Notes under the pieces: generated by a model | What the model saw: the letters and a program-made list of their open reading frames with translations, nothing else | Databases searched by the model: none | What the model was told of the DNA's origin: nothing | Origin: Marasmius tenuissimus | Taxonomy: Eukaryota; Basidiomycota; Agaricomycetes; Agaricales; Marasmiaceae | NCBI GenBank assembly: GCA_029532415.1 | Contig: JAQOTA010000069.1 | Location: 372,001-436,000, forward strand | Direction: 5' to 3' | Length of the DNA: 64,000 nt | Made by a program: the position numbers and the translations under genes | Shown here: positions 44,658 to 54,760 of the stretch, in pieces | Layout of the letters: every line of letters starts with the position of its first letter | Numbering within the stretch: the first letter of the stretch is position 1

Positions 44658-44831
44658 ATGCAGCGATAAACAGACTCCAGGTATGAGGCCACCGACTTTT
44701 ACCGTATCAATGTACTAACGGTTCGTGGGTAGGAGGAGAGTCACAGACATTGTTTTGAAGCTGAGGCTCGATTCAGGAAGCGGTTCGATGCGATGTTCGC
44801 TGCGAGACGACAGAATGGAGCCATTATATGA

Positions 44832-45487
44832 ACGTGCTCACTACGATGTAATCATATCGGACATGTGAGAATAGACAAATGTTGCTGTAACCTGACGGGA
44901 TATATTGCAAATGAGATGTCCTTCCATCCCCTGCCCCTGCCCCGAGACGCCTCCCCCGTCAGTTCACAACAATTGGCGGAACCTACATAGCGCCCACCAT
45001 CGGCACTCAGATCTCCTTTTTTTGTCAAACGTGTACTCGAGCACGGTGTTGTCGAACGTTGAACGTTTGAAGGCTCGCATTGTAGTACCGATTACATTAA
45101 CGCGAAGAGCTGCGCTGTGCGCGGCACAGACCCCCATAGCGACTATCAGTAACGTGGGTTTCCATCCAACCTGTAAGTATGTACTACCCAAAAGGTAGAC
45201 ATGAGTCAGATCATACCAGTATTGATGCCGGTGCTCTACAGTCTCCCTCCTCGTGCCTCATCCAGCTTTCCGAAAGACCTTCCATCGTGCGAGCTCAAGG
45301 GCCCTAGAATGACAAACCAGAATTGGCGGGAGTCCGGTCGAGCCTACTTTGCTACCTTCGCCAAAGCCGGAATGGCTGGCGATTAAGTGCAGTCCCTCGC
45401 CGGATCAGAAGGAATCAGTCGACAGCCTGAGCCTGGTATGCCGAAATCAGCGCCATGTCCATTGGAGGGGGCAATGTAAAATGTGAT
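44832..45487. other. Intergenic, no gene recognised
   Basis: About 0.65 kb between two convergent paralogues. Short frames only (for example 44905-45198 plus), without family resemblance. Confidence 0.45.
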
Positions 45488-46551
45488 CTAACCTTCGCTT
45501 GTTTGGGTTCCAACTACGTCGTGATAAGCCGGTGGCGCTGGATAGGCTGATGATATTTTCGTGGTCTCTCCCAAGGAGCACTCGAGCAGGCTATCTTCCC
45601 ATGCTGCTACTCTCGCGTCAAATCGCTTTCTAATCCGATCCGCAGTACCGATATAACGGAGGTCGCTCTCCTTCTGCGTTTCAAAAATCAGGCATTGAAT
45701 ACTACAGTGAACACCTCAAGTCAGCGGCCTCGTACCTGCAGTATGGACACCGCTGCATTCAACTCCCCGTGAAATCCCTCCGCAAGTTCAGCGTCTCTTT
45801 TCCAGGTCCCAAGACGTTGAAGTATGGATACAGTCGTCCTCTGTTTTACGACGCCACTGATCTCTTCCAGGATCCTGCAATGGAAACGGTAATCTACCAA
45901 ACTAGACCGGTGTTACTCACTTGATAAAGGCACTGACACAACTTTCCAGCTCCGCGGGACTCAAAGCCGAATACCTCTGGCTAGCTAACTCCTCCCGACA
46001 GATTCGTACCACGATGTAGGATAATCCAAATGCTTCCCATGCTAGAGTCCCGAACAATTTCTTGCTTAGTCTGTTTCCCTAAGAGGACGGATTCAATTAG
46101 CCCACAACTCGAACCTCCACAGGAGTCGCAAACCCACCTCAATGAAATGTAGAAGGTCAGATAACGTCGACATTAGAAACTCAAGGCTGGGGATAGGCAC
46201 GGTCTGCTGGATGGCGACCAACGTATGGATTGACATTCCCGGTAAGACTGTTCTTGGCCAGGTCGCAATCTTGGGTGGGATGTTGTATGATTGGTATTCT
46301 GGATCCGGGCATGAGGGATACTGTAACTGCCACATCGACGAGGTGATAAAACAATGTAACTTGGTTGGGGGCTGACTCCACATAGTGGCCCGCGAGCTGG
46401 TGGCTGTGTCTCGGCCCGTGCGTGTGAGCAGCCACAGTCCTGGAGTTTTGACCCAATCCACACCCAGGCCCTCGCTTGGCATGCACTCGAATAAGAGGAA
46501 AACAAAATAGGATTGAAGACAAGGACGGAAATAATCCCTTTGCTTCTGCAT
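45488..46551 (-). CDS. Four-helix-bundle (MLKL N-terminal-like) protein, paralogue 4, short form
   Basis: Paralogue 4 of 4, closest to the C-terminal half of the gene at 42968. Bundle elements: MSIHTLVAIQQTVPIPSLEF, LSDLLHFIE, NRLSKKLFGTLAWEAFGLSY, LESCVSAFIK, ILEEISGVVKQRTTV and FHGELNAAVSILQ. It ends with ESDLRYIGTADRIRKRFDAR and an acidic/Pro tail. Four introns of 46-66 bp keep frame to the TAG at 45488. The ATG at 46551 would add about 105 residues of low-quality leader; the Met of MSIHTLVAI (about 46238) is a more natural start for the domain. No membrane helices are apparent. Its predicted end and start lie only 22 bases from the transaldolase stop, so the transcripts probably overlap. 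Confidence 0.64.
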
Positions 46552-46573
46552 CGCTACCGCTACCCGTTCACCG

Positions 46574-47940
46574 CTACTTGATCATTGCTTTTACCAAATC
46601 CTTCGTCTTCTTCTCGAAATCATCGAACAAGCTGAGGGCATCGCTCAACCTCCTCGATACATCTTCGTCCTTCTCGATTGCCAGACGCAAGGCCTCCCCG
46701 TCATTTGCCAGATAATCTGTTTTGACTGGGTAGAAGTGAGTTTCCTGTGTCTGGTTGAGAGGAACCTCTTGAGGCTTACGCTCGGCATCGTCAACGACGG
46801 GTTGAAGAGACGTTTTGAACGTGTCCACTGGTTTAGGAGGTTCCTCGGAAAGTTTATCCAAGAGGCCACCTGAAATTGTTAGGTGGTCTGGTCTCAGGGA
46901 CACGAGACCGATGACCTGTGGAGGGTGACATGAACGACGCTCAAGCACTGATGTTATTCTGTGTGCTCAGCTCACCTCGTTCACGGTGACGATACTTCAT
47001 GACAGATGCGATGTGAGCATACCGGATAAAATGCAGTGAAGAAGGGAAGAGCAAAAACCTTGCTGGCATGACGAGTGTTTTGGAGTTGAGGCTCTTGAAG
47101 GCTTGTTTGATCGAAATAATCGATTGGGATGAGGGGTGATCATCAGCGGGGTGTGTATAGTCCCTCCATAACGACGGTTCAAAGTGGACCCTTAGCTCTG
47201 CACACGTCTGAGCAATATATTTGTGGTCCGGCTTGGAGAATACTCACCATTGAAGTACGGTGCAACGTAAGTACAATTTGCTTGCGAGGCAGCAATCGCT
47301 TGAGGTACGGAAAAGAGAATCGTCGCGAGCGTCTGGATGCCCATTTCCGAGAGAAGCTTGCAGGCAACCATGGACTGGGGTGTGGTGGGGATTTTGATGC
47401 AGACGCGTTCTCTACAGCGAATATTGTAAGGATCGACAGCAGATCGATGGAGGTATAACGGCGGCTCGTACGCACTTTGGTATCTTGTGTGCTTCGAATA
47501 ACGATACCAGCTTTCTGGCGTGTTCGACGGTCTTCTCAACATCATAAGCAGCGAACGGCGATGTCTGTGCATGGACATTTCCGGTAAGGTACGGGTAGAC
47601 CTTCTTGCCCAAGAGAACTGTCTGTTGAGACCGGGCTCGTGTCAGTGAGATTGAACGTGAGAAAGTTGAGCTCGATACGCACAAAGACATCGAGAACATC
47701 CTGCAGAAGCTTATCCTCATCACTGTGACTCTGATTGCTGTCATTCTTCACTGCGTCAATTGCTGCCCGGAGAAGATGGGCTCTCTCAGGGCGTAGAGCT
47801 TCGGAGTAGACGAGCGCTTGATTGGACGTCATATCACAGAATTTGGTCTCTTTAGTATGTCGAGCTGCAATCTCAGCATCCATCGCGTCGATGTCGACGG
47901 TAACGAGACCGCGAATCTGAGAAAGCAGGGTATCGGTCAT
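46574..47940 (-). CDS. Transaldolase
   Basis: Transfers a dihydroxyacetone unit between sedoheptulose-7-phosphate and glyceraldehyde-3-phosphate in the non-oxidative pentose phosphate pathway, cytosol. Blocks: MTDTLLSQIRGLVTVDIDAM (start region), CDMTSNQALVYSEAL, SPFAAYDVEKTVEHARKLVS, RVCIKIPTTPQSMVACKLL (its Lys is the expected Schiff-base residue), TLATILFSVPQAIAASQANC and SLNSKTLVMPAS. The end of the domain reads IVTVNEVIGLVSLRPDHLTI and SGGLLDKLSEEPPK, before a C-terminal helical extension ending DLVKAMIK. About 370 residues. A 19-base micro-exon (46976-46994, encoding IVTVNE) is needed to join the last two large exons. Some catalytic surroundings differ from E. coli TalB, so a subfamily outside the best-studied enzymes is possible. 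Confidence 0.85.
46976..46994 (-). other. 19-nt micro-exon of the transaldolase gene
   Basis: Bracketed by an acceptor ATGAAG and a donor GTGAGC. Inclusion reads MPAS-IVTVNE-VIGLVSLRP, the expected family sequence; skipping it puts the downstream exon out of frame. Confidence 0.78.
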
Positions 47941-48293
47941 GGTAATGCGAAGGGGAGGTGAGAGTGAGAGTGAGAGTGAACGATTTGGAGATCTATCTTC
48001 GACATGACCCCGTGCGGGATTATATTGCACGCGACGGTCCGATATCTCAGGTGATGATGGAGGAACCGGAAGAAGCTGGTGGAGTTCGGAAGATAGCAGA
48101 GTGGTTCCCACGGATACTTCCACTATGTATCAGTACTCAGCCCATGTTTTGGTATGCCTGACGCTTACCCGACTGGTACTACACGTTCGACTTGAGCTTG
48201 CAATCTGATGCTTTCCAATGGTCGCGATATCCCGCGGTAATCAGTCCAGGACCATAGATTGCACGCTCGTTACGACAGAAGTAGACCAAGCTC
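47941..48293. other. Intergenic, transaldolase promoter side
   Basis: About 350 bases holding the probable transaldolase promoter and the MFS 3' flank. A GAGAGT-type repeat (GTGAGAGTGAGAGTGAGAGTGAA, 47958-47980) lies just upstream of the transaldolase ATG, in its leader. Confidence 0.5.
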
Positions 48294-50796
48294 CTATCGA
48301 TCCGCTTTATCACCCTCCACGCCTTGATGATTTTTTTCAGCAGCTGGGTCTTTCTGGCCCGTCGACAGCTCTACCCTGCTCAAAAGTAAGCACAACACGA
48401 CCTCTAATCCTGCGATTCCCAAAAGGCTGTAAATCCCGCGTTGCCACGCAAAGACGTACGCCTTCACCGCAGCTTCACGAGCGGCGCTTCCGACAGGGAA
48501 GAGGTTTACCGTATGAACGGCATCATTGGCATTGACGGTGATGTTACCCAAGGCGATATAGGAGGAAACGGCGGGAGAGCTAAAAAGTTTGCTCCGGAAA
48601 ATGTTGTTGATGACTAGAAAACTGGTCAAAAACTTTGCCCCGCCACTCAAGAAGAATTCTAGCACGACTGACCAGTTCCGATAGCGGCTACGCCTAATGT
48701 TCCGCCAAGCGTTGGGGCGGAACCAATGAGAGCTGTGACGGTTGAGAGTTCGTCGTCTGGAACACCGGCTTGTGCGATGATCATCGATAGTTGGGTACCC
48801 TGTAGGCGGTGATAACATTAGTCTGAAAATTCAGTAGATGTGTTCGTTTGCCCTACCGAGCCGAATCCAGCTCCTGCTATCAACGAATATCCAGCAATTT
48901 TGCCTAGCGAGCTGCTTTCATTGAGAGTTGACATCAAGCCCTGCACTTCGTGATAAGCAAGAGAAGAGCGAAATCAGAGAAATTGGGACCTACCAAACCG
49001 ATGGGTAGTAACAGTAATCCTCCAGTGTAGACTAAGCGAACGTGGCTGAACAAACGTGCCGATTCGTTGCATACGGTACTCGAGATGGCGGCCATGATGA
49101 GGAAGGGGATGACGAGTGCAGATGCAACTACCGTCGACACACCCGAGACCTGTAAGAGGACTGACGAAGAGTTAGAGCCTTTATGAATAAAGATAGCGAC
49201 GAGAATGCGTACTAGGTAGATAGAATGTCTATCAGGATGTGCAAGTGAGCGGTCTCGTTGAAGATACGACGGTGAATCGTGATACTTACGGTCGCGAAGA
49301 TGTGGAAGAACAGAAGCGTGCGTGCGACTTCAAAAATTTTGCCTCAGCATACTGCGTCCGATGATAGAGCTGATAGAACTTTGACTTACCGATTGAGATT
49401 GGGACGTTCCTCCACTCCCACTTGACGAACAACCTTGGAGGGGCAACAGGCATGACCGCATACTTTTCTGCGACCCAAAACATATGAATGTAACTCCAGC
49501 AGCACAAGCCAATCCGATAACCATGGGAGAGTCCCATGGGGCTGTTTGTCCGCCAGAATTCAATGCGACGATGAGGCAACTCAGGCATGCTACAAGCAAG
49601 AACATGCCGATAAGGTCAACCTTTGTGAGAACGTCTCGGAATGTCCTGATAGGGCTGGGTGTACGTGGCAAACGAAGGGCGAATATGAGGATGAGGGTGA
49701 CTAGAGAGGCCGGAAATATCAAACAGCGGGTTGAGAGACAAGCGACAGGTACCCACTGACTGGTCCAAATGGGGCGTTCAAGAGGAATCTGTGGAATCGG
49801 GTCGATGTCAGTATTCGCGTAGGTCTCTTTTCAATGAATGGAGACGAACATCCATCGCCAATTCCCGGAATTTGCAAGCGCACCGCCCACAATTGGACCT
49901 AACGAGTCGGCGAAGATGAAAACCACGTTGATCAAGTTCATGTAAGAGGCGCGTTGTCTTTCATGTGTTAGCTCTGAGCGAGAAGACATCATTTTTCTTC
50001 GGTGATGGAGAACATGGTTTACGAAGGACTTACGGGTAATAACGATGCACGAGAGAGTCAACAAGCCAGCACCTCCGAGCCCTGCAATCAGACGGCCAGC
50101 GATAATCTGCCCAAGGCCTTTGGCTGTCCCTGGAACATAGGTCGCGTTACCATCTTCAGCTTCAGGCATGATAGCGAGCGGGAGCCATACCTGCAACTAT
50201 GTTCCCAATAACGAAAATCCACAACTCAATTATCAAGAACCTCTTGACACCGACGGCATCCTTTAAGTTTTCACAAGTTCCGTCTACTCAGCGAAAGATG
50301 GACACATGTAAAACAAACATCACTCACAGCGATTCGTCCAGTGATAGGTTGTGCAACGGTCGTGGTAAGAAGGTACGAGGTCGATATCCATGTCAAAGAG
50401 CCCTTGATGTCCAGCGCTGCACCAATGCTCGAAACAGATGTCGCCACGATGGTCTCCTCTACATTGCTCTTTGAGTACAGGCACCCTTTCGAACAGTTCG
50501 TAGCTCACCTATCGCGAAGAGAAACATAGCAAGCCCGAGACTATAATAACGCGTTCAGCGTCATAAATCATACCCACTTGAGCGCAAACTTGCCTGACAA
50601 GGATAACCCCGATCTTGAATGCAGGCATATCGTCGAATTTTGGGAATTCTGCTGAATCCAAGGCTTTTTGACTTGATTCGTCCTTGACTGGTTCGTTAGG
50701 TACGTGAACTTGATCTCTGTGTTCATTTTCATCGTTACGGTGAACAAGGTCAATATCTGTCTGCTCAGAGCCTTCGCCCATAGCTCTTGAAGACAT
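48294..50796 (-). CDS. MFS transporter, DHA2-type 14-helix exporter, with one probable frameshift
   Basis: Drug:H+ antiporter-2 type exporter. A long acidic N-terminal tail starts MSSRAMGEGSEQTDIDLVHR. Blocks: VSLGLAMFLFAIEETIVATS, SLTWISTSYLLTTTVAQPIT, KRFLIIELWIFVIGNIVAG, GQIIAGRLIAGLGGAGLLTL, ADSLGPIVGGALANSGNWRW, LIGMFLLVACLSCLIVAL, VARTLLFFHIFATTFYLP and SGVSTVVASALVIPFLIMAA. The later ones are GTQLSMIIAQAGVPDDELST, ALIGSAPTLGGTLGVAAIGT and YVFAWQRGIYSLLGI. Near 49490 the frame switches from VTFICF to WVAEKYAVMPVAPPRL without a plausible intron; one T seems missing from a T-run. Either the gene is damaged or the read is wrong there. A GC-AG intron lies at 50541-50593. Substrate unknown. 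Confidence 0.75.
50541..50593 (-). other. GC-AG intron in the DHA2 MFS gene
   Basis: Donor AG|GCAAGT, acceptor TTATAG|T. Removing these 53 bases gives ILVSLGLAMFLFAI, the expected first helix. Confidence 0.8.
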
Positions 50797-51785
50797 CTAA
50801 CACCCTCGAAAGATGGCTACCGTCGACGTCGGGACGAGAGGGAGCTAAGGCTTGGCTTGAATTCCATTGGTGACTCGTGAGGGAACCATGTGGTAGCTTT
50901 GCGAAAGAAAATGATTTTGTTACGTAATATTTCTCCCCGCATAAACCGATACTCCGGCAGGCCCTTTTCCTTAAACCACGACGTTCGAGCATATTCGAGC
51001 TCTGTCCCACAATTCGTGCGACATCTGTAGGCATCTGCAACAGGCAAAAGACCTTTGACGCGGTGTAAACGCGTCAAAGCGCGTTCAATCTTCGGTGCGT
51101 TGCACTGCGAAGAGGGCTAACCTCGACTTCATAATATCAATGGTAGGCTGAATCTTGGAATTGACCAAGATATAGAAAGAGGAACTGCAACGCAAGTGCT
51201 CCTCTCAAGGTGTACACTCGGTTCGGTCGTTTTTCACATGTCTTCCCTCTCTCGGCGGTACGGTGTGGGACTACAACTCCATCTAACAGGCCTCGGACAA
51301 CTTTACAGTGATCATCTTGAAGCCTGGCTGCGGCGGCAAGGCCAGAACTCGGGTAGATACGTGTGATTCTCTCGTTTTGCATGAATTCGACTGAACTTGT
51401 TTTATGCATATGTCCCTGGTCGCAAAAGGAGGTGAAGTTAGGAGTATTCAACCGTTTAGGCAATCTAACAAAGCAGGACTCTGCCACTGTCCGAGAAATA
51501 TTCCGCCACACTCCGCTTTCGTCTTTGTATAAGGGAATCCTCGTCTCCAGGTCCACTCAACACAAGGAGCCGTAGTCATCGAAGGACTGTTCAAGGTAAG
51601 ACAGCCCCTGGGTCCTGGTCCGCCGCAAGCGTATAAAAGTTCCGATTGAAACGAAAATACCCCTTGGATCAGACCTTTATCCCACTTTCACCCATACCAA
51701 CGTTTCTGGGCTATCCGCCCGTATTTTCTTACCTTCGCTTCACCACCTTTTTTTCTTCAAAATCTATCTCTCTGTTTCTTTTATC
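50797..51785. other. Intergenic with unplaced minus-strand frames
   Basis: About 1 kb. Open frames at 51137-51556 and 50817-51077 (minus) have some protein character but no ATG start for the longer one and no family match. The right end is the promoter of the next gene. Confidence 0.35.
51632..51638 (+). promoter_or_regulatory. TATA box upstream of the small gene at 51786
   Basis: TATAAAA about 150 bases before the ATG. It is followed by a long pyrimidine-rich leader (51690-51785) typical of well-expressed fungal genes. Confidence 0.55.
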
Positions 51786-52296
51786 ATGACCGTCACGACT
51801 ATCGACATGCTCGACGCCTATCAATCCGAATTCTTGGAGTACGACCCCTTCGCGGTGTACTCAACGCCCACCAGGCCCACCGTTCTCAAAATCAGAGCTA
51901 AAAAACCGAAGCGCTTTGGGAGAGCCAATCAGAGTCGAAAATCGAGGTCGGTTCCCAGCCTGAGTAGAGGTGTGTCGTTTTCTTTTCAATGTTTCTCACG
52001 ACGATCTGAACGGGCATCAAGTCTACGTAGACCACCCCAGATATCAAGCGAACGATGTCATGACAGACATTCTCATTTCGAGAGTCAAACGGATAGAAAC
52101 CTGCGTTTCTGTGCCCTTGCCACCGGTCAGGAGAGGCCCACCGAGTTACAAGCCAAAACGATCTTCTCCCCTTTGCCAACCGGATCCGACCGATATTAGC
52201 GAGATCGATTTACTGTGGGAGTTGTTGTTGGATACTGCATCGAAGGACTTGGCGAAAGAACTTGAGGATTGGGTGGAATGGGCCGTGCGCCAGTAG
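51786..52296 (+). CDS. Small orphan protein, two exons
   Basis: About 150 residues. Exon 1 (MTVTTIDMLDAYQSEFLEYD... to SRSVPSLSR) has an acidic start, then a basic stretch (RAKKPKRFGRANQSRKSR). A short intron (GTGTGT...ATCAAG, about 51970-52020) leads to exon 2: VYVDHPRYQANDVMTDILIS, a Pro-rich middle and the helical acidic end DLAKELEDWVEWAVRQ. No family is recognised. The clear TATA box and pyrimidine-rich leader support it being expressed. It converges on the Ask1 gene, with 126 bases between their stop codons. Confidence 0.6.
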
Positions 52297-52422
52297 TACT
52301 ACTCATGCGCGTGAATGGGGGCAAAGGCGTTCGAGTGTGTTTTAACGAAAAAACCTATACCTATCATCGTACTGATTGCACGATTCTCATGTCCGACCGA
52401 GTGTACAAGTACGAAAACAACA

Positions 52423-54512
52423 TCAACCCCGCGTTCCACCAGCCGGAGTGGGTGTATCCGCAACGTTATTTATCTGCTCCGTCAGCCCCGAAGCATCCAT
52501 GTTGAAATTCCCCCCAAGCATTCGCAAATCCCTCATAGCATGCTGCTGTTCCCTCTGTCCCGGCGGGACACCAAACAACGTTTCCTCGGTAGGCTGCATC
52601 TCCGCACCTCTCATATCAGCCTCATACGAATCATCATCGAACGAATCGTCAAAGTTGTCGTCGATGGAGATGGCACGCGCAAAGGGATGGACGGGTGCCA
52701 TACCCTCGATGTTGGCGTCCTGATCCAACGAATCGTCTGAACGGTCGAATGAATCGTCTCCGTCTAATGATCTGCGGTTTTGAGATGCCATGAGAAACGC
52801 GGCGGAGGGACCTGGATGTGCGGTGTCGTCGAAGAAGGAATCGTCGTCGTCGTCATCGACGAGTTGAAGGTTCTGATGTGCGTTTGGGGTCATGAATTGT
52901 TGTTGTTGTTGATCGTCGTATGAGCGTTCGGCGTCTTCGGGATGTACCTGGTGAGATGGAGAGGCGTCTTGTTGACGATACCAGGCGTTGTCATCGCCTC
53001 CCTGAGGGGATCCTCTCAGCCCAACGCGGTGCATCATGGCTTCCAAGCTGGTGTCCAGACTGCTGCCGGTGGTATCTCGCGTATACTTGGACAACGAAGG
53101 AGGAGTCAACACTGTGCTCATGCTGGATTCTGTTCCTCCGTGAGGGTCGTTGTACCGGTAAGTGCTTGCGTTCGCGGTGCGGGAAGAGGAAGCAAATGAT
53201 CTCCCGGAGGCCACGCTTTGTACGTCGCTGATTGCGTCTTGTGTAATTCTGGCGATGGCGTCTCGACGAGGTGTTTGGCCCAACTTGAGTTTACCCAGAT
53301 CGGCTGATTGTTTGGGTCGAGCTGGTGACATGAACCGAGGAGGTGACATTCCAGGAGGAAGATCATCGGACGAATCAGAGTCGGAGTCGTCAGCCTTAGC
53401 GGGTTTGGAGGGTATACGAGAGGAGGAAGGTTTATAGGGTTTGTAATGCTGAGGTGTGGTGATAGACGGGTCACGGAGGTCGACGACGCCGCTCCAGTCT
53501 TTGGGTCTGGAGTTGGGAGGAAGGTAAGGGTTTAGATCTTTAGCGACAGGCGTCTTCATCTTCTTGGGTCGAAGAGGTGAGACGGGCAGGTGTGGAGTGT
53601 GTGTCGATGAGGCATTCCCTGCGGGGAGAACAGTGTGTCGGAGGACACTACGGAGAAGAGGTTCTGACTGCTCTTTGGCTTTTCCCTTGCCCTTTCCCTG
53701 GACCGTATCCTCTACGGAAGAAGAATCCTGGCGGAAGGTAGATGCCTCTTTCGTGACGTCGAGACTGAGTCCCTCCAAGTCGTCCTTTGAGAAGTTCTTC
53801 AATTCCCGATCCAACCTAATCAGAGGCGATTCTAACGAGGTTGTCCATGAAGAAGAGTCTCCTGATTGGTCTGTCCCATAAGTCTGATTTGCAGAGACGA
53901 CACGATTAGTTGCTGGAGTGGATGAAAAAGCGGCTTGCCCTGGCATGAACGAGCTTTCAGAAGAGGAGCCGGTGATCGATTCGCTGTCGTAAGTGTGACT
54001 AGACGATTCCGTTTCTGTAGTGCTTTGTTCAGCGGCACTGTCGCTATGCTCGGTAGGGTTCTCGCTCTGAAGTTCCTCTGCTTCTTCCTCCTCGTAGGTT
54101 GGTATCCTGATTTGCGCCGCTTGTTCATAGAAAGACACCCAAAACTTGATTGTGGGGCATTAGGTCAAGAATAATCTCCGAGGAATTTGGGGCGCACCTT
54201 GGCTGCCTCTCTGACTGGTTCTGTTCCAACAGCATATTTCTTCACAGCTGGAAGTATTCGCGTTGATAAGAGATGATGGATCTTGGAAAAGTTCTCGTCG
54301 ATGTTCTTATGTTCTTATGTGAGCTACTGACGTATGAGAGTCCAAACGACAACACGAACCTGTAGTTTTAGCGTGATGAGCTGTTCAATCTGCTCGATCT
54401 GTTCGCCTGGAGGAGCTGAAGTATCGAGACCTGGAATTTCAATAGAATCGGGATCGGGATTGGGTTGCCATCGCGGAGGATTTGGAGGAATTGGTTTGCG
54501 TTCGAAGGGCAT
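52423..54512 (-). CDS. ASK1: DASH complex subunit Ask1
   Basis: Ask1 is part of the DASH/Dam1 ring that couples kinetochores to spindle microtubules in fungi. The N-terminal domain spans three exons: a Pro-rich leader starting MPFERKPIPPNPPRWQ, EQIEQIEQLITLKLQ, NIDENFSKIHHLLSTRILPA, VKKYAVGTEPVREAAK and FWVSFYEQAAQIRIPTYEEE. This is the diagnostic Ask1 region. The rest is a long disordered Ser/Asp-rich tail with many SP/TP sites (SPPRFMSPARPK), as expected for a CDK-phosphorylated kinetochore protein, and two acidic runs (DDDDDDSFFDD). Total about 660 residues, longer than the yeast protein, which is usual for basidiomycetes. It shares a 248 bp divergent promoter with the Sin1 gene. Confidence 0.93.
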
Positions 54513-54760
54513 ATTATGCGAGGAAAGCGCGTTGAGAGTTCGTATTGATATTGTCCTATAGTTTTCTGGAGAGAATCTATCTTTCAACGCGCGTAGGTCG
54601 ATGGGGCCCGGAAGCGCGATCGTGGTGGTTGCCTTGAAAGAAGTGAGCGCTACTGTCAGACCGGGCGTCAAACTTGTCATCGTACCACTACCACCACCTT
54701 GATCGAGGGCACAGTCCAAACAGCAATCAGTACCTCTATCACAGTCGCTTTACCCTTTGA
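54513..54760. promoter_or_regulatory. Divergent promoter between ASK1 and SIN1
   Basis: Only 248 bases separate the two start codons, so both core promoters and leaders must lie here. I see no TATA box. The spacing suggests a shared nucleosome-free region and possible co-expression. Confidence 0.55.

Noticed and set aside
47958..48161. Small plus-strand protein starting with Arg/Val repeats
   Set aside because: It results from the GAGAGT simple repeat in the transaldolase leader and has no further support.
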